Assembly: GCA_020543525.1 (NCBI GenBank)
Contig: JAHYIO010000039.1
Span: 620,001-684,000 of the forward strand
Direction: 5' to 3'
Source: Coriolopsis trogii
Taxonomy: Eukaryota > Basidiomycota > Agaricomycetes > Polyporales > Polyporaceae
Length of the DNA stretch: 64,000 nt
Below are positions 12,174-24,053 of this stretch, piece after piece (position 1 is the stretch's first letter; each line of letters begins with the position of its first letter). A model generated the notes under the pieces. That model did no database searches, was not told the DNA's origin, and saw nothing but the letters and a program-made list of their open reading frames with translations. The position numbers and the translations under genes were made by a program.

Positions 12174-14190
12174 TCACTGCCCGAGGGCCATACTTTCATC
12201 TGCCTTGCAACTGGCACGGATCAGAGCTTCAGCACCGGCAGAGCGTGGCTTGATCACGCATTCATATGGGTCCGGGTGCCTGTTGAGAGGAAGCTCTTCG
12301 TGTCAAAAAGGGCAAGACGAAGCAGTACACAGGGGAGATCTCACGATATAACGCCGAGCGACATCTTCACAGTCTCGTCCAGCCGCACCGGCTGCCCGTG
12401 CTCATCGAGCGGCGCGGAGACCGTGAGGGTATGCAGGATGGCGGAGACGACGGTGAACACGGATGCCTCGGCAAACCACTTTCCTGGGCATACTCTGCAG
12501 CCATGTCAAACGAGTGCGTGAGCCAACTGCTGGAAGAGCACAGGAACGCACCTGCGTCCGTATCCGAAGACGATCGCGCTTGGGTCCTGTACGTTTGGGT
12601 TCAACTTCCCGTCTTTGAGGAACCGCTCCGGCTTGAAAGCCTCTGGGTCGGGGTACAATCTCGGGTCGCGCGCATACGCCCTAAGCACGGGTTGTCATCA
12701 GTGCGGGATCCAGAGATGTAGCGGGGAAACGATGGGACACACCATGGATTAGAAACGACCGCAGTGCCGGCAGGGATCCGGTATCCCTTGTACTCGTCCT
12801 CTTCCATAGAAAGATGGACGAGGGCGAGAGGGACGACTGGTCGCCAGCGCAAGGCCTCCTTCGCGACTGCAGCGACGTAGGGCAGGTCGTCCCGGTCCGC
12901 GATCGTTGGGAGGCGGTGGGGGCCGATGACGGCGTCGAGTTCGGCTTGGGCGCGTTTCTGGACTTCGGGAAAGGACGCGAGCGCGACGTAGAAGCTTTGT
13001 AGAGTCGAGAAGGTCTGTTCAGAGGTGAATAATACATTCTTCAACAACCCTGACACACACACACAGATGAGTGCCACTCCTCACCGTATCGGATCCGCCA
13101 GCATAGGCGGATGCAACCGCGTCGCGCGCGAGCGCCTCCTCCTCTTTGTGGGCAGCTCCCTCGAGATGCGCTATACGCTCCAACAGCTTACTCGCCATCG
13201 ACGGGAAATAGCGACCCTCGCGCAACGCTTTTCGCGCAGCCGCCCAGGGAACGTCGCGCATGCGGATGACGATAGGATACATCTCCGCCGCCTCATGCTT
13301 GAACTTGGCCCCCGGTAAGAACCAGGGCAGGTGACGAAGGACAGGAAAGCTCTCAACAAGGTATTTGCCTGGGAGGAACGTGGCGGAGAACGTGGCCATT
13401 GCCTCTTCCGCGATGTGCATGTAGTCTACGCCAGAGTCGTCCTGGTCCACGTCGAGGCCGTAGCCGACTCGCATGATCATCGCCCCGAAGAGACTGTTGG
13501 GAACCGCAACATCGTCAGTATTTGTTGCGGGGTCAGATATGGGAATCACTTACTGGCGCGCATGTTGGCGGAAGTCTTGGGGAGTCTCGATCATTCGAAG
13601 GAGGTATCGTCGCGTGTGCTCCTCCTGGATGGGTCGGAAACGAGAGACCGCATTCGAGTTCATATACTCTGCAAAGTACCGCCTGGTTCTACGCCACCTC
13701 GGACCGTAGCCCAACACAGAGAACAGCCAAGTCCAGCCAGTTCTGACGTCTCACGTCAGTGTGTCATGTCGAGTGCAAGGTGCGAGACGCGGACTCACAG
13801 TTCCGACATACAGGAGAACAATCTGTCTGAATAGTTGGAGGAACGCTTCTCGAGGAGATCCACTGCCGCCTCGTGCGTGCCCAGAACAACCATGGGCTGT
13901 CCGCAGGCATTGAGATACACAATATCACCTATTTTCCGGTATCCGGATAGATCAGTATTGAAAGAGCATGCACCGAGCAACATCACCTCACCATATCTCA
14001 TGTTAAAATCGCGGTAAGCAGGCTCAAGATCCTTCGTGGGGACATCCCACAGGTTACCGATGAGTGGGAGTTGCGGGGGACCTGGAGGGAGGGGGAGCCT
14101 ATTGGCAGCTTCTACAGATGTTCTGTATCTCCGAAGAGCTGCTATAACTATCAGTACAACGAGGAGCACAGGTAAGAGACCCCAGTCCAT
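12174..14190 (-). CDS. Cytochrome P450, subfamily B copy 3
   Basis: Starts at ATG 14190 and ends with TGA at 12174-12176, in about ten exons. The first two end at 13992 and 13799 with the same phases as in P450 B1/B2. Motifs: N-terminal membrane helix LLPVLLVVLIVIAAL, hinge LPLPPGPPQLPLIGN, C-helix WRRTR, F-G region LPGKYLVESFPVLRHLPWFLPGA, I-helix AGGSDT, K-helix EALR, PERFLKDG and haem loop FGYGRRVCPG. The last exon encodes a tail found in all three minus-strand copies (PDPYECVIKPRSAGAEAL). An (AC)n run lies in the intron before the I-helix exon. The gene is complete and shows no lesion that I can see. It forms a head-to-tail group with P450 B4 and the pseudogene B5. Substrate unknown. Confidence 0.9.
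13052..13066. repeat. (AC)n microsatellite in a P450 B3 intron
   Basis: A run of alternating A and C inside the intron next to the I-helix exon. It has no coding effect. Confidence 0.6.
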
Positions 14191-16186
14191 GTTGGTGGGA
14201 GAGCTTCAGGGAATGAGGGTGCACACCCGGGAATTGTCTCACCCTGAATTTTTGCGAGCCCGTACTTATACCCATCGTCGGTGCGTCTCTGTAATCCATC
14301 GATTCCTCACCATCGCCTTGTGTGGCCGAGATTCGACTGTGGGCAATCGAAGTGAAGAATGCATCTATTTTGACGTCGAAGACAGCATCCGAACTCCCAG
14401 CCGCTGCTTATGCCGGTATGCCCTGTCCTGTATCTTGAGCATTCGAGGCACAGTTCACAATGTGACTACTGAGGAGTTCCAAACATCAACTGGCAATGTA
14501 AAAGGCTGAGAGGACAAGGGTTGTAACAGCATACAGGAAGCGCAACATTGCCTTATGGGCAATGAGGCCCTTACGGCCTGCAGGTAGTCTTCCCTGCTGT
14601 CAATGGTCATGCGTTTGCGCCGTTCAACGAAGAGTTCTCTGCTCTCATGAGTGTCATGCGTGACGGCAATACCAATACGCCTTCAGAGTCGTCCGTATCG
14701 CCGCCGGCCAGAGATCTCGGATGCACAGACATGTGCTGACGGCGCCATCTTCCTGTGGGGCACTGCGACTTCTCTCGCGAACGGACTGTCTCCATAGGTC
14801 CTTCGCGTTATTAGGAGGATTTGTGGACCGCAGCATTTGTGAGAGTAAACGTGAGCGTGCTTGGCAGGAACAATCCGATCTCACAGGTTTCACCATCACA
14901 GATTCTACGCGCCTCTTGACCGTCCGAAACTGAACAATGCGGCCACCTGTTGTTCGCCTATGCGCGCAAGTCTAAATCAAGGGTGCCATAGCCTGGTATG
15001 ACACATGATCTGTATTTTTGGGCAAAGAACGTCAGCCGTATAGCTCTCTCTGACGTCGTGTAGTGGACAATAATCGAGAACCACAAAGCATTGCCTCGTT
15101 CCAGTTCGTTTTCATCCTTGCATGGCACATCTTGGTACGTTCCTCGGCCCGCGTAAATATGTGCCAGGTGTCTTCGTGACTCGCGTCAATGTAGCTCGGA
15201 AGCTAATCCCAGTATCAGTGGTAGCTAACACAGGTGAGAGGGTTGTAGACTAAGTTCAATGTGTAGATACAATGATCTCCTGAAGTAGACTGGCTGTGGG
15301 AATGACGAAGATAGTCCGCAGGTTCGGCGAGAGGCAACTTGGAGGCTTGAAATTCCTTGTCACGGGGTACAAGGCGAGGTGCTCCTAACGAAGTGCTTCA
15401 GTGCTGTAGGACATCTCCGAATAGACGTACAAGAATTGCCGTCTGGGTCACACGCTGACCCCTAAGCCATGATGGTATGACTACAGCGCAATGACATTCG
15501 TGCAGCAGATACTTGCCCGCTCACGTTAGGATCTGTTGCAAACGTCAAGACAAGTGGGACAAGGAAAACGGTCATGAACGTGCATAATCCGCCGATTGTT
15601 CATGATGTGAGTCGTACCTGCTGTGAATGATCGTTATGGAAGCTCCCGACGCGAACGTCGTCATTGCTTGCGATTTGCAGGGGCCATCGTCGAAGACCTC
15701 ACGTACAATCTTAAAACTGACCCTGCTGGGGTCGAGTTGAGGCCGAACATGGTGTGATCTACTTGAGTATGATAGTGGGAGGACCTCCGGAGGAGAATGG
15801 TAGGAGTTTCAAGAGATCCAACCGCGCGCCAGGTCGGTAAGACGCCGCCCGAGTCGCGCCGTGGCGGGCCGCGGATCCGGAGACTGTGCAACCGGACGTT
15901 CTTCCCACACATGCAGTCGTCCCCATCCAGATATTGTTACGAGATGCTGTTCTCAGCATGCAAGCCTTACATAGCTCACAACCCCCCGGACTAACTCAAA
16001 TCAGCCTCGGCCGCGTCCGAAGTATACTTCAAGCCGGGAGCCTGAGTGCAGTGACGCCACCCTTGTGCCAGTGTCTGTCAAATTGTGAGCTTTCTACTAT
16101 TCATTGTATCTGCTTCTACAGGAGAAGTGGGACGGACATGACGAGTCAAGGACATGGTCGAGATACTACCTCTTCGCCACTGCATG
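14191..16186. other. Intergenic region, no gene seen
   Basis: This 2 kb gap separates two P450s. TATAAG on the minus strand (14265-14270) is 75 bases upstream of the P450 B3 start and fits as its TATA box. The rest holds only short frames without motifs. It is AT-richer than the flanking genes and could include decayed sequence that I cannot identify. Confidence 0.4.
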
Positions 16187-16327
16187 TAGTGTTGTGCTCG
16201 GCCCGGCTTGGCCTGAAAGCCACCGGCTTTGGACTGGCCTGAGGCGGCTTCCGGCCTCACATTCTGTGGGCCAGGCCGAAAGCCGTCGTCTGGCTTGGGC
16301 CGGGCCGAGCACAACACTAACTGCATG
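16179..16327. mobile_element. hAT-type MITE (133 bp) with 8-bp target duplication
   Basis: The element occupies 16187-16319. It begins TAGTGTTGTGCTCGG and ends with the exact reverse complement; the inverted repeats match perfectly for 21 bases. The direct repeat ACTGCATG flanks it on both sides (16179-16186 and 16320-16327). An 8-base duplication plus a terminus fitting the hAT consensus YARNG identify the superfamily. The interior is GC-rich and can fold back on itself (blocks based on GGCCTGA/AAAGCC). There is no coding capacity, so it needs a transposase in trans. It lies just past the 3' end of P450 B4, whose stop is at 16361-16363. Confidence 0.88.
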
Positions 16328-16360
16328 ATACAGAACCCCGTGGCCAACATGTTCGATTCA

Positions 16361-18408
16361 CTACATGTCGACTTGCGGAATGGCGACCGTCTCATCCCTG
16401 GGGACTTTGCAACTTGCACGGATCAGAGCTTCGGCTGCCGCAGAGCGTGGCTTGATCACACAGTCATAGGGCTCCGGATACCTGTTGAGCATACATCTTG
16501 TCTGTCAATCTGAACTGTAATGTTCAATCAGGCATGAGAACGCACGAGATTACACCCGGGGTCATCTTCACAGTCTTGTCTAGTCGTATCGGTTGCCCTT
16601 GGCAGTCGAGCGGCGGCGAGACCGTAAACGTGTGTAAGACGGCAGCTACAACCGCGAATACGGATGCCTCTGCAAAGTACCGTCCAGGGCATACCCTGCA
16701 TCATGGTCCAATAAGTACCTCGTACTTGGCCAACTCAAATGAGAAGAATCAAAGGGGATGTACCTGCGTCCGTATCCAAAGATCATCGTGTTCGGGTCCG
16801 TGATATCAGGGTTTAAGACTCCCTCTTTGAGGAACCGCTCCGGCTTGAACACATCTGGGTCTGGATATAGAGTCGGATCGCGTGCGTAAGCCCTGTTTGC
16901 ACGTACGTCAGCTCACTGACAGTCATGCAAGGTACTTAGGGCCCGAAGTACCATGGGTTGACAACAACCGCAGACTCCGCCGGGATTCTGTAACCTTTGT
17001 ACTCGTCCTCGTCAACAGACAGGTGGACTAAGGCAAGCGGCACGACAGGGCGCCAGCGGAAGCACTCCTTGACAATCGCGGACACGTATGGGAGGTCATT
17101 CCGATCCGCGATCGTCGGGAGCCGGTGAGGACCGACGACAGTGTCCAGCTCGTCCTGTGCGCGCTTCTGCACCTCCGGGTACGAGGCGAGCGCAATATAG
17201 AAGGTCTGAATGCTGGACAAGGTCTATGCAGACGGGGGCAGCTTTGCATGAGTATTTTAAGCGAATTCAATCCACTGCGAGCCACTGACCGTATCTGCTC
17301 CACCGGCATAGGCCGAAGCGACCGCGTTGCTCGCAAGCTGCTCCTCTTCTGCGGCTTGCTCTCCCGTCAGTTGAGAAGCGCGCTCCAGCAGGCTGCTTGC
17401 CATGGATGGCACGAAGTGCCTAGAGCGCACGGCGTTGCGCACTGCAGCCCATGGAATGTCGCGCATGCGTAGTACGCTCGGCAACATCTCAGCAGCGTCG
17501 CGCTTGAATTGCGCTCCAGGAAAAAACGACGGCAGGAATCGAAGCACAGGGAAGCTCTCAACCAGGTATTTGCCTGGAAGGAACGTTCTGTTGAATGCGG
17601 CCATAGCCTCCTCCGCTATTCCCATATAGTCGACAGCCTCCTTGTCGATGTCGATCCCGTAGCCGACGCGCATGACGATACCCGCAAAGAGGCTGCAAAA
17701 GCGTCATCATGAGCCTTCCTTTACATGCAAGAGCACGTAGTGCCAACACGTACTGGCGTCCGTGGTGGAGGAAGTCCTGGGGACTCTCGAGGATGCGAAG
17801 GAGGTAACGATAAGTTTGTTCCTCCTGAATAGGCCAATGGCGTACGGCGGCGTGCAAGTTCATATGCTCGTGGAAGAGCCGCCTCGTCTTGCGCCACCTT
17901 GGGCCGTAACGTAAGGTGGAAAACAGCCAATCCCAGCCGGATCTGAGTTTTCGATTGTGTGAGAAACATTCGTCAATTGAGACCGTTGTGGGAAACCCAC
18001 AGTTCCGACATGCATGAGAACAGCCTGTCCGAATAATTGGAAGACCGCTTCTCGAGGAGATCTAATGCTGCCTCGTGCGTGCCCAGGACAATCATGGACT
18101 GTCCACAGGCGTTGAGATACACGATCTCGCCTGTATTCCATGCGGAGAATGAGCGAACGCTTGCGCAATACAAGTGCTGTACACATACCGTATTTCCTGT
18201 TGAGGTCTAGGTAAGAGCCCTCGAGATCCTTTGACGGGACATCCAAGAGGTTGCCTATGAGGGGGAGTTGCGGTGGTCCCGGCGGTAAGGGCAGTCTATC
18301 GAATCTTGACTTCTTGAGCTTCACAAGAATCGTTATGATGAGTAGTGTGACGAAGATGGCCGAGTATACAGCCCAGGTCGTGGACATCGGGAAGTAGGAG
18401 GGAGCCAT
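16361..18408 (-). CDS. Cytochrome P450, subfamily B copy 4
   Basis: ATG 18408 to TAG 16361-16363, in about ten exons. Motifs: membrane segment AVYSAIFVTLLIITILV, hinge LPLPPGPPQLPLIGN, substrate-region block GQSMIVLGTHEAALDLLEKR, C-helix WRKTR, LPGKYLVESFPVLRFLPSFFPGA, I-helix AGGADT, K-helix ECFR, PERFLKEG, haem loop FGYGRRVCPG and the shared tail PEPYDCVIKPRSAAEAL. It is very close to P450 B3, whose exon structure it repeats. An in-frame ATG 18 bases downstream (MSTTW) is an alternative start. TATAAG at 18462-18467 on the minus strand is 54 bases upstream of the start. A hAT MITE sits directly downstream. No lesions seen. Confidence 0.9.
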
Positions 18409-19340
18409 CGCCACAAAATTGCGAAGTGAGTAGTCGATACCGAGTCACCCGATGGCTTGACCTTATATCCTCCACCTGCGACGTGGATGTAGTGCCTTAC
18501 GAGACACTGACCGAAGCCTGGTATTGCTGATCTGCATTCCCGGATGAAAGAAGGGCAGCATTAAATCCTTTTTGTCGTAGGGCCCGAACAAGTGCAATAA
18601 ATACGTACAAGAATTGTGGTGTGGGGTACGAATTTCTCCACCTCAGCGAGGAACAGTTCACATACAGTTGTGGTGCTGCGCTTATTTCACAGCCGGCGTG
18701 GATCCCGTAGTCGATACAGCGAAGCTGATCCCAGCGTCAGTACTTGGGAAACCAGTATGGATGAAATTCCTTCTTAGGAATGTGAGGGGGGGCCATAGTG
18801 GACTGGCTATGCGAGCGTGGAAGACAATAGGGTGCTGATCGCGGTGAGCGTTGGCAATATATCTATTCACGAACATTCGAGTCAGCCGTTCTTGACAGGC
18901 CGCCCCTTCCCCGAGATACGCGCGATGATTCGATTGGGCGCAACACATGTGGACGGTAGGACGTTCCTGGAATTGATACGATTGCGTGCCATTTGGCAGT
19001 CGTGCCGCTTTCACTGAGGTCAGGAGTCGGTCAACATCCAAGACGAATCAGTCAAATGCAATCTTGCAAGTCAGCACTGATGTGTATGACTCACCAGCCA
19101 CAATCCGTTCGCTTGTAGCTGCTGCACGTCCATAATTGATTGTTGAACTCGAGTTCAACTACCCATCTCACATCTCCGAGTCCTTGCTAATCGTAGATCA
19201 CGGCTCAACACGACAACGTGACAGGCGGCCAGTTGGCTCGTGGGTAGCATCAACGTGTATTATGGGAGCGTCTACAATATCTGTGGAATAGTTCGTGAGT
19301 AGTCACAGACAGCATACATACGTCACGGTACAGCATTGGC
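18409..19340. other. Intergenic region upstream of P450 B4
   Basis: About 0.9 kb. TATAAG (minus strand, 18462-18467) is the likely core promoter of P450 B4. Nothing else recognisable is present. Confidence 0.4.
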
Positions 19341-20900
19341 TCAAGTCCCAGGTCGCAGTCTTCGCAATTCCAACGCTATCTCATCTTTTTTGTAGCTCTC
19401 ATGGATCAGAGTTTCAGCAGCCGAAGATCGAGGTTTGACCACGCATTCGAATGCCTCCGGGTATCTATTGTGTCGAAGGTCAGATTCAGATTCCTGCGTC
19501 GAATGCAGATCACAAACACATACGAGACCAAACCGCCAGACGTCTTCACGGTCTCGTCCAAGTGAACGGGCACCCCACATGCATTGAGCGGAGGAGAAAT
19601 CATGAAGGTGTGCAGAACAGCGGAGGCGACGGCAAAAATGGCGGCCTCCGCGAAATTCTTCCCAGGACATGTCCCAACGCAACCCATCAGACAGCGCGTA
19701 TGGCTCTGACGACGTGTGCGACCGTACCCGAACACTATTTTGCGTGGATCCCGTGACGTCTGCCATGATCAGCTTGCCGTCTTCGAGGTAGTGCTCCGGA
19801 TTGAACGTCTCTGGGTCTGGGTAGAGCGTTGGAGCGCGCGTGTAGGCCCTACAGCAGGCGTCAGTAGGTGGAGGAACTGCTTCGTCAGGAACGGACAGTG
19901 CACACCATAGATTTGCAACTATTTCTAAGCCGGCGGGAATCCTATATCCCTTGTACTCATCTTCCTCGATGGACACCTGAGGAGGGCCCCTAAGAGATGT
20001 AACAAGCCTTCAGCGCAGGCATTTCATCACAACGGCGGAGACGTATGGCAGCTCGTCCCGGTCTGCGATCGTTGGAAGGCGTTCGTGGCCGATGACAGAG
20101 TCTAGCTCGTCCTGTGCGCGCTTATGAACTTCGGGGTACGACGCCATCGCTATGTAGAAGCTTTGCAGGAAAGAGAACGTCTACGATTCCAGATGTCTGT
20201 CAGCGATAGAGAGTGTCAGAGGAGAGAGAAAGTCCTTACCGTGTCTGCCCCGCCAGCATACGCCACTGTGTTACTCGCAATGTCCTGTTCATCCTGAATC
20301 GCGTCGCCTTCTAAGTGAGACACACGCTCTGTCATCCCACTCACCGTAGACGGTGCTGCCTGCCCCTCGTAAAGCGCGTCTCGCGCCGCCGCCCACGGTA
20401 CGTCGTGCGTCTGGCGGACTACCGGGTACACCTCTGCGGCATCACGCTTGAACTTCGCCCAAGGAAGGAAGGAGGGCAGAAAGCGGAGGACTGGCAAGAT
20501 GTCTATAACGGGCTTTCCCGGCTTGAAGGTACGCGCAAAGACGGACATGGCTGCTTCTCCGATGCCCGTGTAGTCGACGTCCACCTGATCCACGTCTAGT
20601 CAATTTCATATAACCGGAGCGTATGATGATCGCACCAGAAAGGCTGACATGTCCCATAGATATGCTGAACAGCGAACCAATCAGTAAATCATCCTGCTAA
20701 TAGGCACTTACTGCCGGCCATGATGCAGGAAGTCCTGAGGCGACTCCAGCATTCGCAGCAGTGGTGCGTCGCGGGTGTCGATGTCGTCAGTCCAAAGTCT
20801 GCGGGAACGACTCCTGCCATGTTTAAGCATGCCGTAGCTACGTACAGGAGTCGTCTGCCCTTCTGCTACAGTAGAGGACCTACGTTGCGAGTGTGGATGC
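19341..20900 (-). pseudogene. Cytochrome P450, subfamily B copy 5, decayed pseudogene
   Basis: Homologous to P450 B3/B4 over the F-helix, I-helix (AGGADT), K-helix, PERF-like, Cys-loop (TCPGKNFAEA) and tail (PEAFECVVKPRSSAAE) segments, but broken in many places. The K-helix ExxR Glu is Lys (MKCLR), and the Trp codon that follows Arg in the paralogues is TGA (20010-20012). The next dozen residues are scrambled (RLVTSLRGPP instead of RPVVPLALVH). The donor and acceptor around the haem-loop intron are destroyed. A frameshift lies near 20600, where GY is followed by LDVDQVDVDY in another frame, and another near 20830. The N-terminal third is absent or unrecognisable; faint traces may reach 21265. 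No functional P450 can be made from it. Confidence 0.88.
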
Positions 20901-21419
20901 CGTATTATGCGGGCCATGTGCTGGTGGCAAGCGAGCTCAAGTCGAGTCTTCCATGCATGCCGGCGACAAGGTTGGAGACTGACTGTCACCCCATCTCTCA
21001 TCATCGAGGGTCTCGGACGGATCTCCACCGTTGCACCTCTCCTCGAAGCACAATAAGCTGGTCATACGGTGACGTCTTATGCCTGGTCTTGAGTACATGC
21101 GGTGGTATGTAGGCAGGGAAGATAGCTCACATGGGTTTGTTCGGATGTACAAAGACGCGTGAGATGACGAGTTGGGAACGGGAGAGCCTGTATTGGCAGC
21201 CTGATGGTGAAGCAGGGAAAGGTGAGGATGAGACGAGCGCTGCGACCCATCCGCTTAGCTAACATCGGGTTTCCATTTCTGGAAATCTACTCGACGAGCG
21301 TCTAAAACTCTACTCAGATCCGAACTACCACGACATCAACGAGCGGCTGAGGAGGATGGATATAAGGTCGCTCTCAAGTGGGTATCTACAGCAGCTCGTC
21401 TACTTACCTCTATTTTAAA
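20901..21419. other. Intergenic region with possible P450 remnant; M20 promoter
   Basis: The minus strand may keep faint traces of the lost N-terminal exons of the neighbouring P450 pseudogene, but I cannot prove it. TATAAG at 21361-21366 on the plus strand is 54 bases upstream of the dipeptidase ATG at 21420 and is a good TATA candidate. Confidence 0.4.
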
Positions 21420-23398
21420 ATGCCCGCACCCTCACAGTTTCTCAAATTCATCGATGACAACGCGGAGCCATTCATACATAGGCTTAGAGATGCAGTCGCG
21501 ATCCCTAGGTAAGGCATTTCACGCCGGCACTCGTATCACTTTTGTTCTGATCATATTTTGTAGTGTGAGCAGCGACCCTGCGTTACGTGGTGAAGTTTGT
21601 CGGATGTCTTGTTGGCTTCAAGAGCAGTTGCAGAAACTCGAGGTTGAGACTAAGCAAGTCCATCTCGGCTCGCAAGTCATGGACGGCCAGGAACTTCCCC
21701 TGCCTCCCGCTGTCCTCGGACGTATTGGAAATGATCCTAAGAAGAGGACAGTTTTGGTCTACGGACACTTTGATGTTATGCCGGTAAGCTATCGTCTTTT
21801 CCTTATGGTTTGGAATGGAGCGCCAGTGATTGTGTCATACTCCATCTTGGTCTTCATTTGCATCGCTGTGTCTAGCAGTCTTACAGCTGATGCGATTATT
21901 ATAGGCAGAAAAGAGTGACGGTTGGGATACAGAACCGTTTGAGCTCGTCGAATTCCATGAGGGTGATATCCACCGGTTGATCGGTAGAGGGTCCACGGAT
22001 GACAAAGGCCCTGTTCTCGGCTGGCTCAACGTGCTAGAGGCTCATCAGAAGCTCAAACACTCGAGCTACCTGTCAGCATGCGCTTCTGCTTTGAAGGCAT
22101 GGAGGAGACTGGCAGCGACAGCCTCGAGGATGTTATCAGAAATGAAGCCACCGAAGATGGCTGGTTCGCCGGCGTTAACTGTGTTTGCATCGTATGTCGT
22201 CATCTTCCCGTTTTGCGGACGTCATGACCCAATCATACATACACCAATCCTCATTGCAGTCTGACAACTACTGGCTGAACACCTGCACGCCGTGCCTCAC
22301 CTACGGCCTCCGCGGGATCGTCTACTTTAAGCTCACCATCTCCGGCCCCGGCCAAGATCTACATTCTGGAATCTTTGGCCGTATGGTCCATGAACCTATG
22401 ACAGACCTTTTTGCCATCATGAGCAAGCTCGTCGCAACTAACGGCACGATCCTCGTCCCGGGGATAGAAGACTTGGTGCCTCCCCCCACTCCTGATGAAA
22501 TGTAAGTTGCCGCGTCCTCTTGACTGCCTGAGGTCTCCGTACTGACAGCCGCATTTAGAGCGATCTACGAGAAGCTTCACTACACCATTGATGATGTCGA
22601 GGCCGCAGCAGGAGCTCACATCGCCCTCTCGAATGACAGGGTGAATGTCATCATGGGCCGCATGCGCATGCCCTCGCTTTCTCTGCATGGTATCGAAGGT
22701 GCATTCGACGGCCCCGGTGAAAAGACCATCATCCCTGCGAGCGTGTCTGGCAAATTCTCACTTCGGTAAGCACCCTCCCGCTCATATCATCGGCTATACT
22801 CATGCTTTGCGCCTGCCTCTCGTCCTCGAGCAGCATTGTGCCGCCGCAGACGACGGCTGACATCGAGAAGTATGTCAGGGCGTTCGTGGAGAAAGAGTTC
22901 GCGAACTTGAACACGAAGAGCAAGATGACGCTCGAGGTCACAGGAGATGGTGAAGCGTGGGTCACCAACTCGGACGACTGGAATTACAAGGCCGCAAAGC
23001 GGGCCACGTATGTGCGTCTCTACTTCACGATCCTGGCGCTCACGCATCCATCTCTCCATATATTCATGCCCATCGTTGCCATTCACTCTGACAGGAGATA
23101 TGGGGAAAATGCCCAGACCTCACCCGCGAAGGTGGCTCAATCCCGATCACGCTCACGTTCCAGAACATCCTGGGTAGGAACAAACCGAACTTCAGTGTCC
23201 TGCTTTTGCCCATGGGTCGCGGAGACGACCGCGCGCACTCGACGAACGAGAAGATCGACTACTCGAACTTCATCAACGGGGTACGTCACTTCTTCACGCT
23301 CTGTCCGCACGTGTCTGATCGCTGAATGGACACGATGGGCTATGTAGAGCAAGCTGCTTGGCACGTACCTTTACGAGGTCGCTACTGCCTCTATATGA
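21420..23398 (+). pseudogene. M20 metallodipeptidase (Dug1/CNDP2-like), frameshifted copy
   Basis: Same exon plan as the intact copy at 28430-30376. Metal-site residues are present: YGHFDV (His, Asp) and GRGSTDDKG (bridging Asp). Later blocks [26 protein letters not shown] and VPPQTTADIE match the paralogue. Between 22051 and 22066 the frame is lost: reading continues as [12 protein letters not shown], while the conserved [17 protein letters not shown], with the catalytic Glu, lies in another frame. The stretch that is 9 bases in the paralogue is 11 here. Everything downstream is intact, ending in TGA 23396-23398. This suggests a young pseudogene, a sequencing indel or an unusual recoding event. 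If functional, it would be a cytosolic Cys-Gly dipeptidase of glutathione turnover. TATAAG stands upstream at 21361. Confidence 0.8.
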
Positions 23399-24053
23399 AT
23401 CACGCTCTGAATAAGTGAATTGGGAGTGTGTTGGTCGACCACTTCCCAGCGGATGCGATGATCGGCTTATTATCCTCTGTTTCTTGTCGTTTTCGCTGGT
23501 GGAGTCTGCCATAGACAACACCAATCAATGCTTTTGTCTCTTTGATGAGCTAGAAGTCTACCTTGCCCTTGGAGTTTGCTATTCAGTGCTCCTCAATTTG
23601 CGCTCCGCAACTCGTACATGGAGACACAGCGCCGCTTCGTGGGGCCCTACCCCTTGATTTCCACTCCAAGCCGGGACGTCTCGCGCGTGCTCAGCCACTC
23701 GTCCGTTATGACCAACCGGCGCTACTATACTGATTCCTCACTCGCAGGTCATTTCGACGTCCATGTTTGGTTCCACGCAACGATATGGCCACGATCTGAG
23801 CAGTTAGTACAAGGACGATGTTGGAGCCCTGCGCGAGGGAGCGGTCAAGACGTTGGAGATACGCGGCTAAACTTCGCGCTCCGACAATTCTCATCTGCTA
23901 AAGCTCGCACTCACAAGTTCGTCTATGACATAGCGACACGTAACACGATCTCACATCCAGGCGTATGTAAGTATCTATGTAAGTATCTCCAGCAACAAAA
24001 CCTCGCGTGTCACATCTTGCGCCTTCACGTTCGTTCCCAGCCTTACCGCCATC
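23399..24053. other. Intergenic region
   Basis: About 650 bases with no recognised gene. A short direct repeat (GTAAGTATCT, twice in tandem) lies near 23968-23988. Confidence 0.4.

Noticed and set aside
16187..16319. The MITE read as a Tc1/mariner element with TA duplication
   Set aside because: TA does flank the inner GTGTTGTG repeat, but extending the ends to TAGTG reveals a perfect 8-base duplication on both sides, which fits hAT better.
7172..21265. P450 array as a secondary-metabolite gene cluster
   Set aside because: No terpene synthase, polyketide synthase, NRPS, prenyltransferase or pathway transcription factor was seen among the P450s. Tandem P450 expansion is common in wood-decay fungi without such genes.
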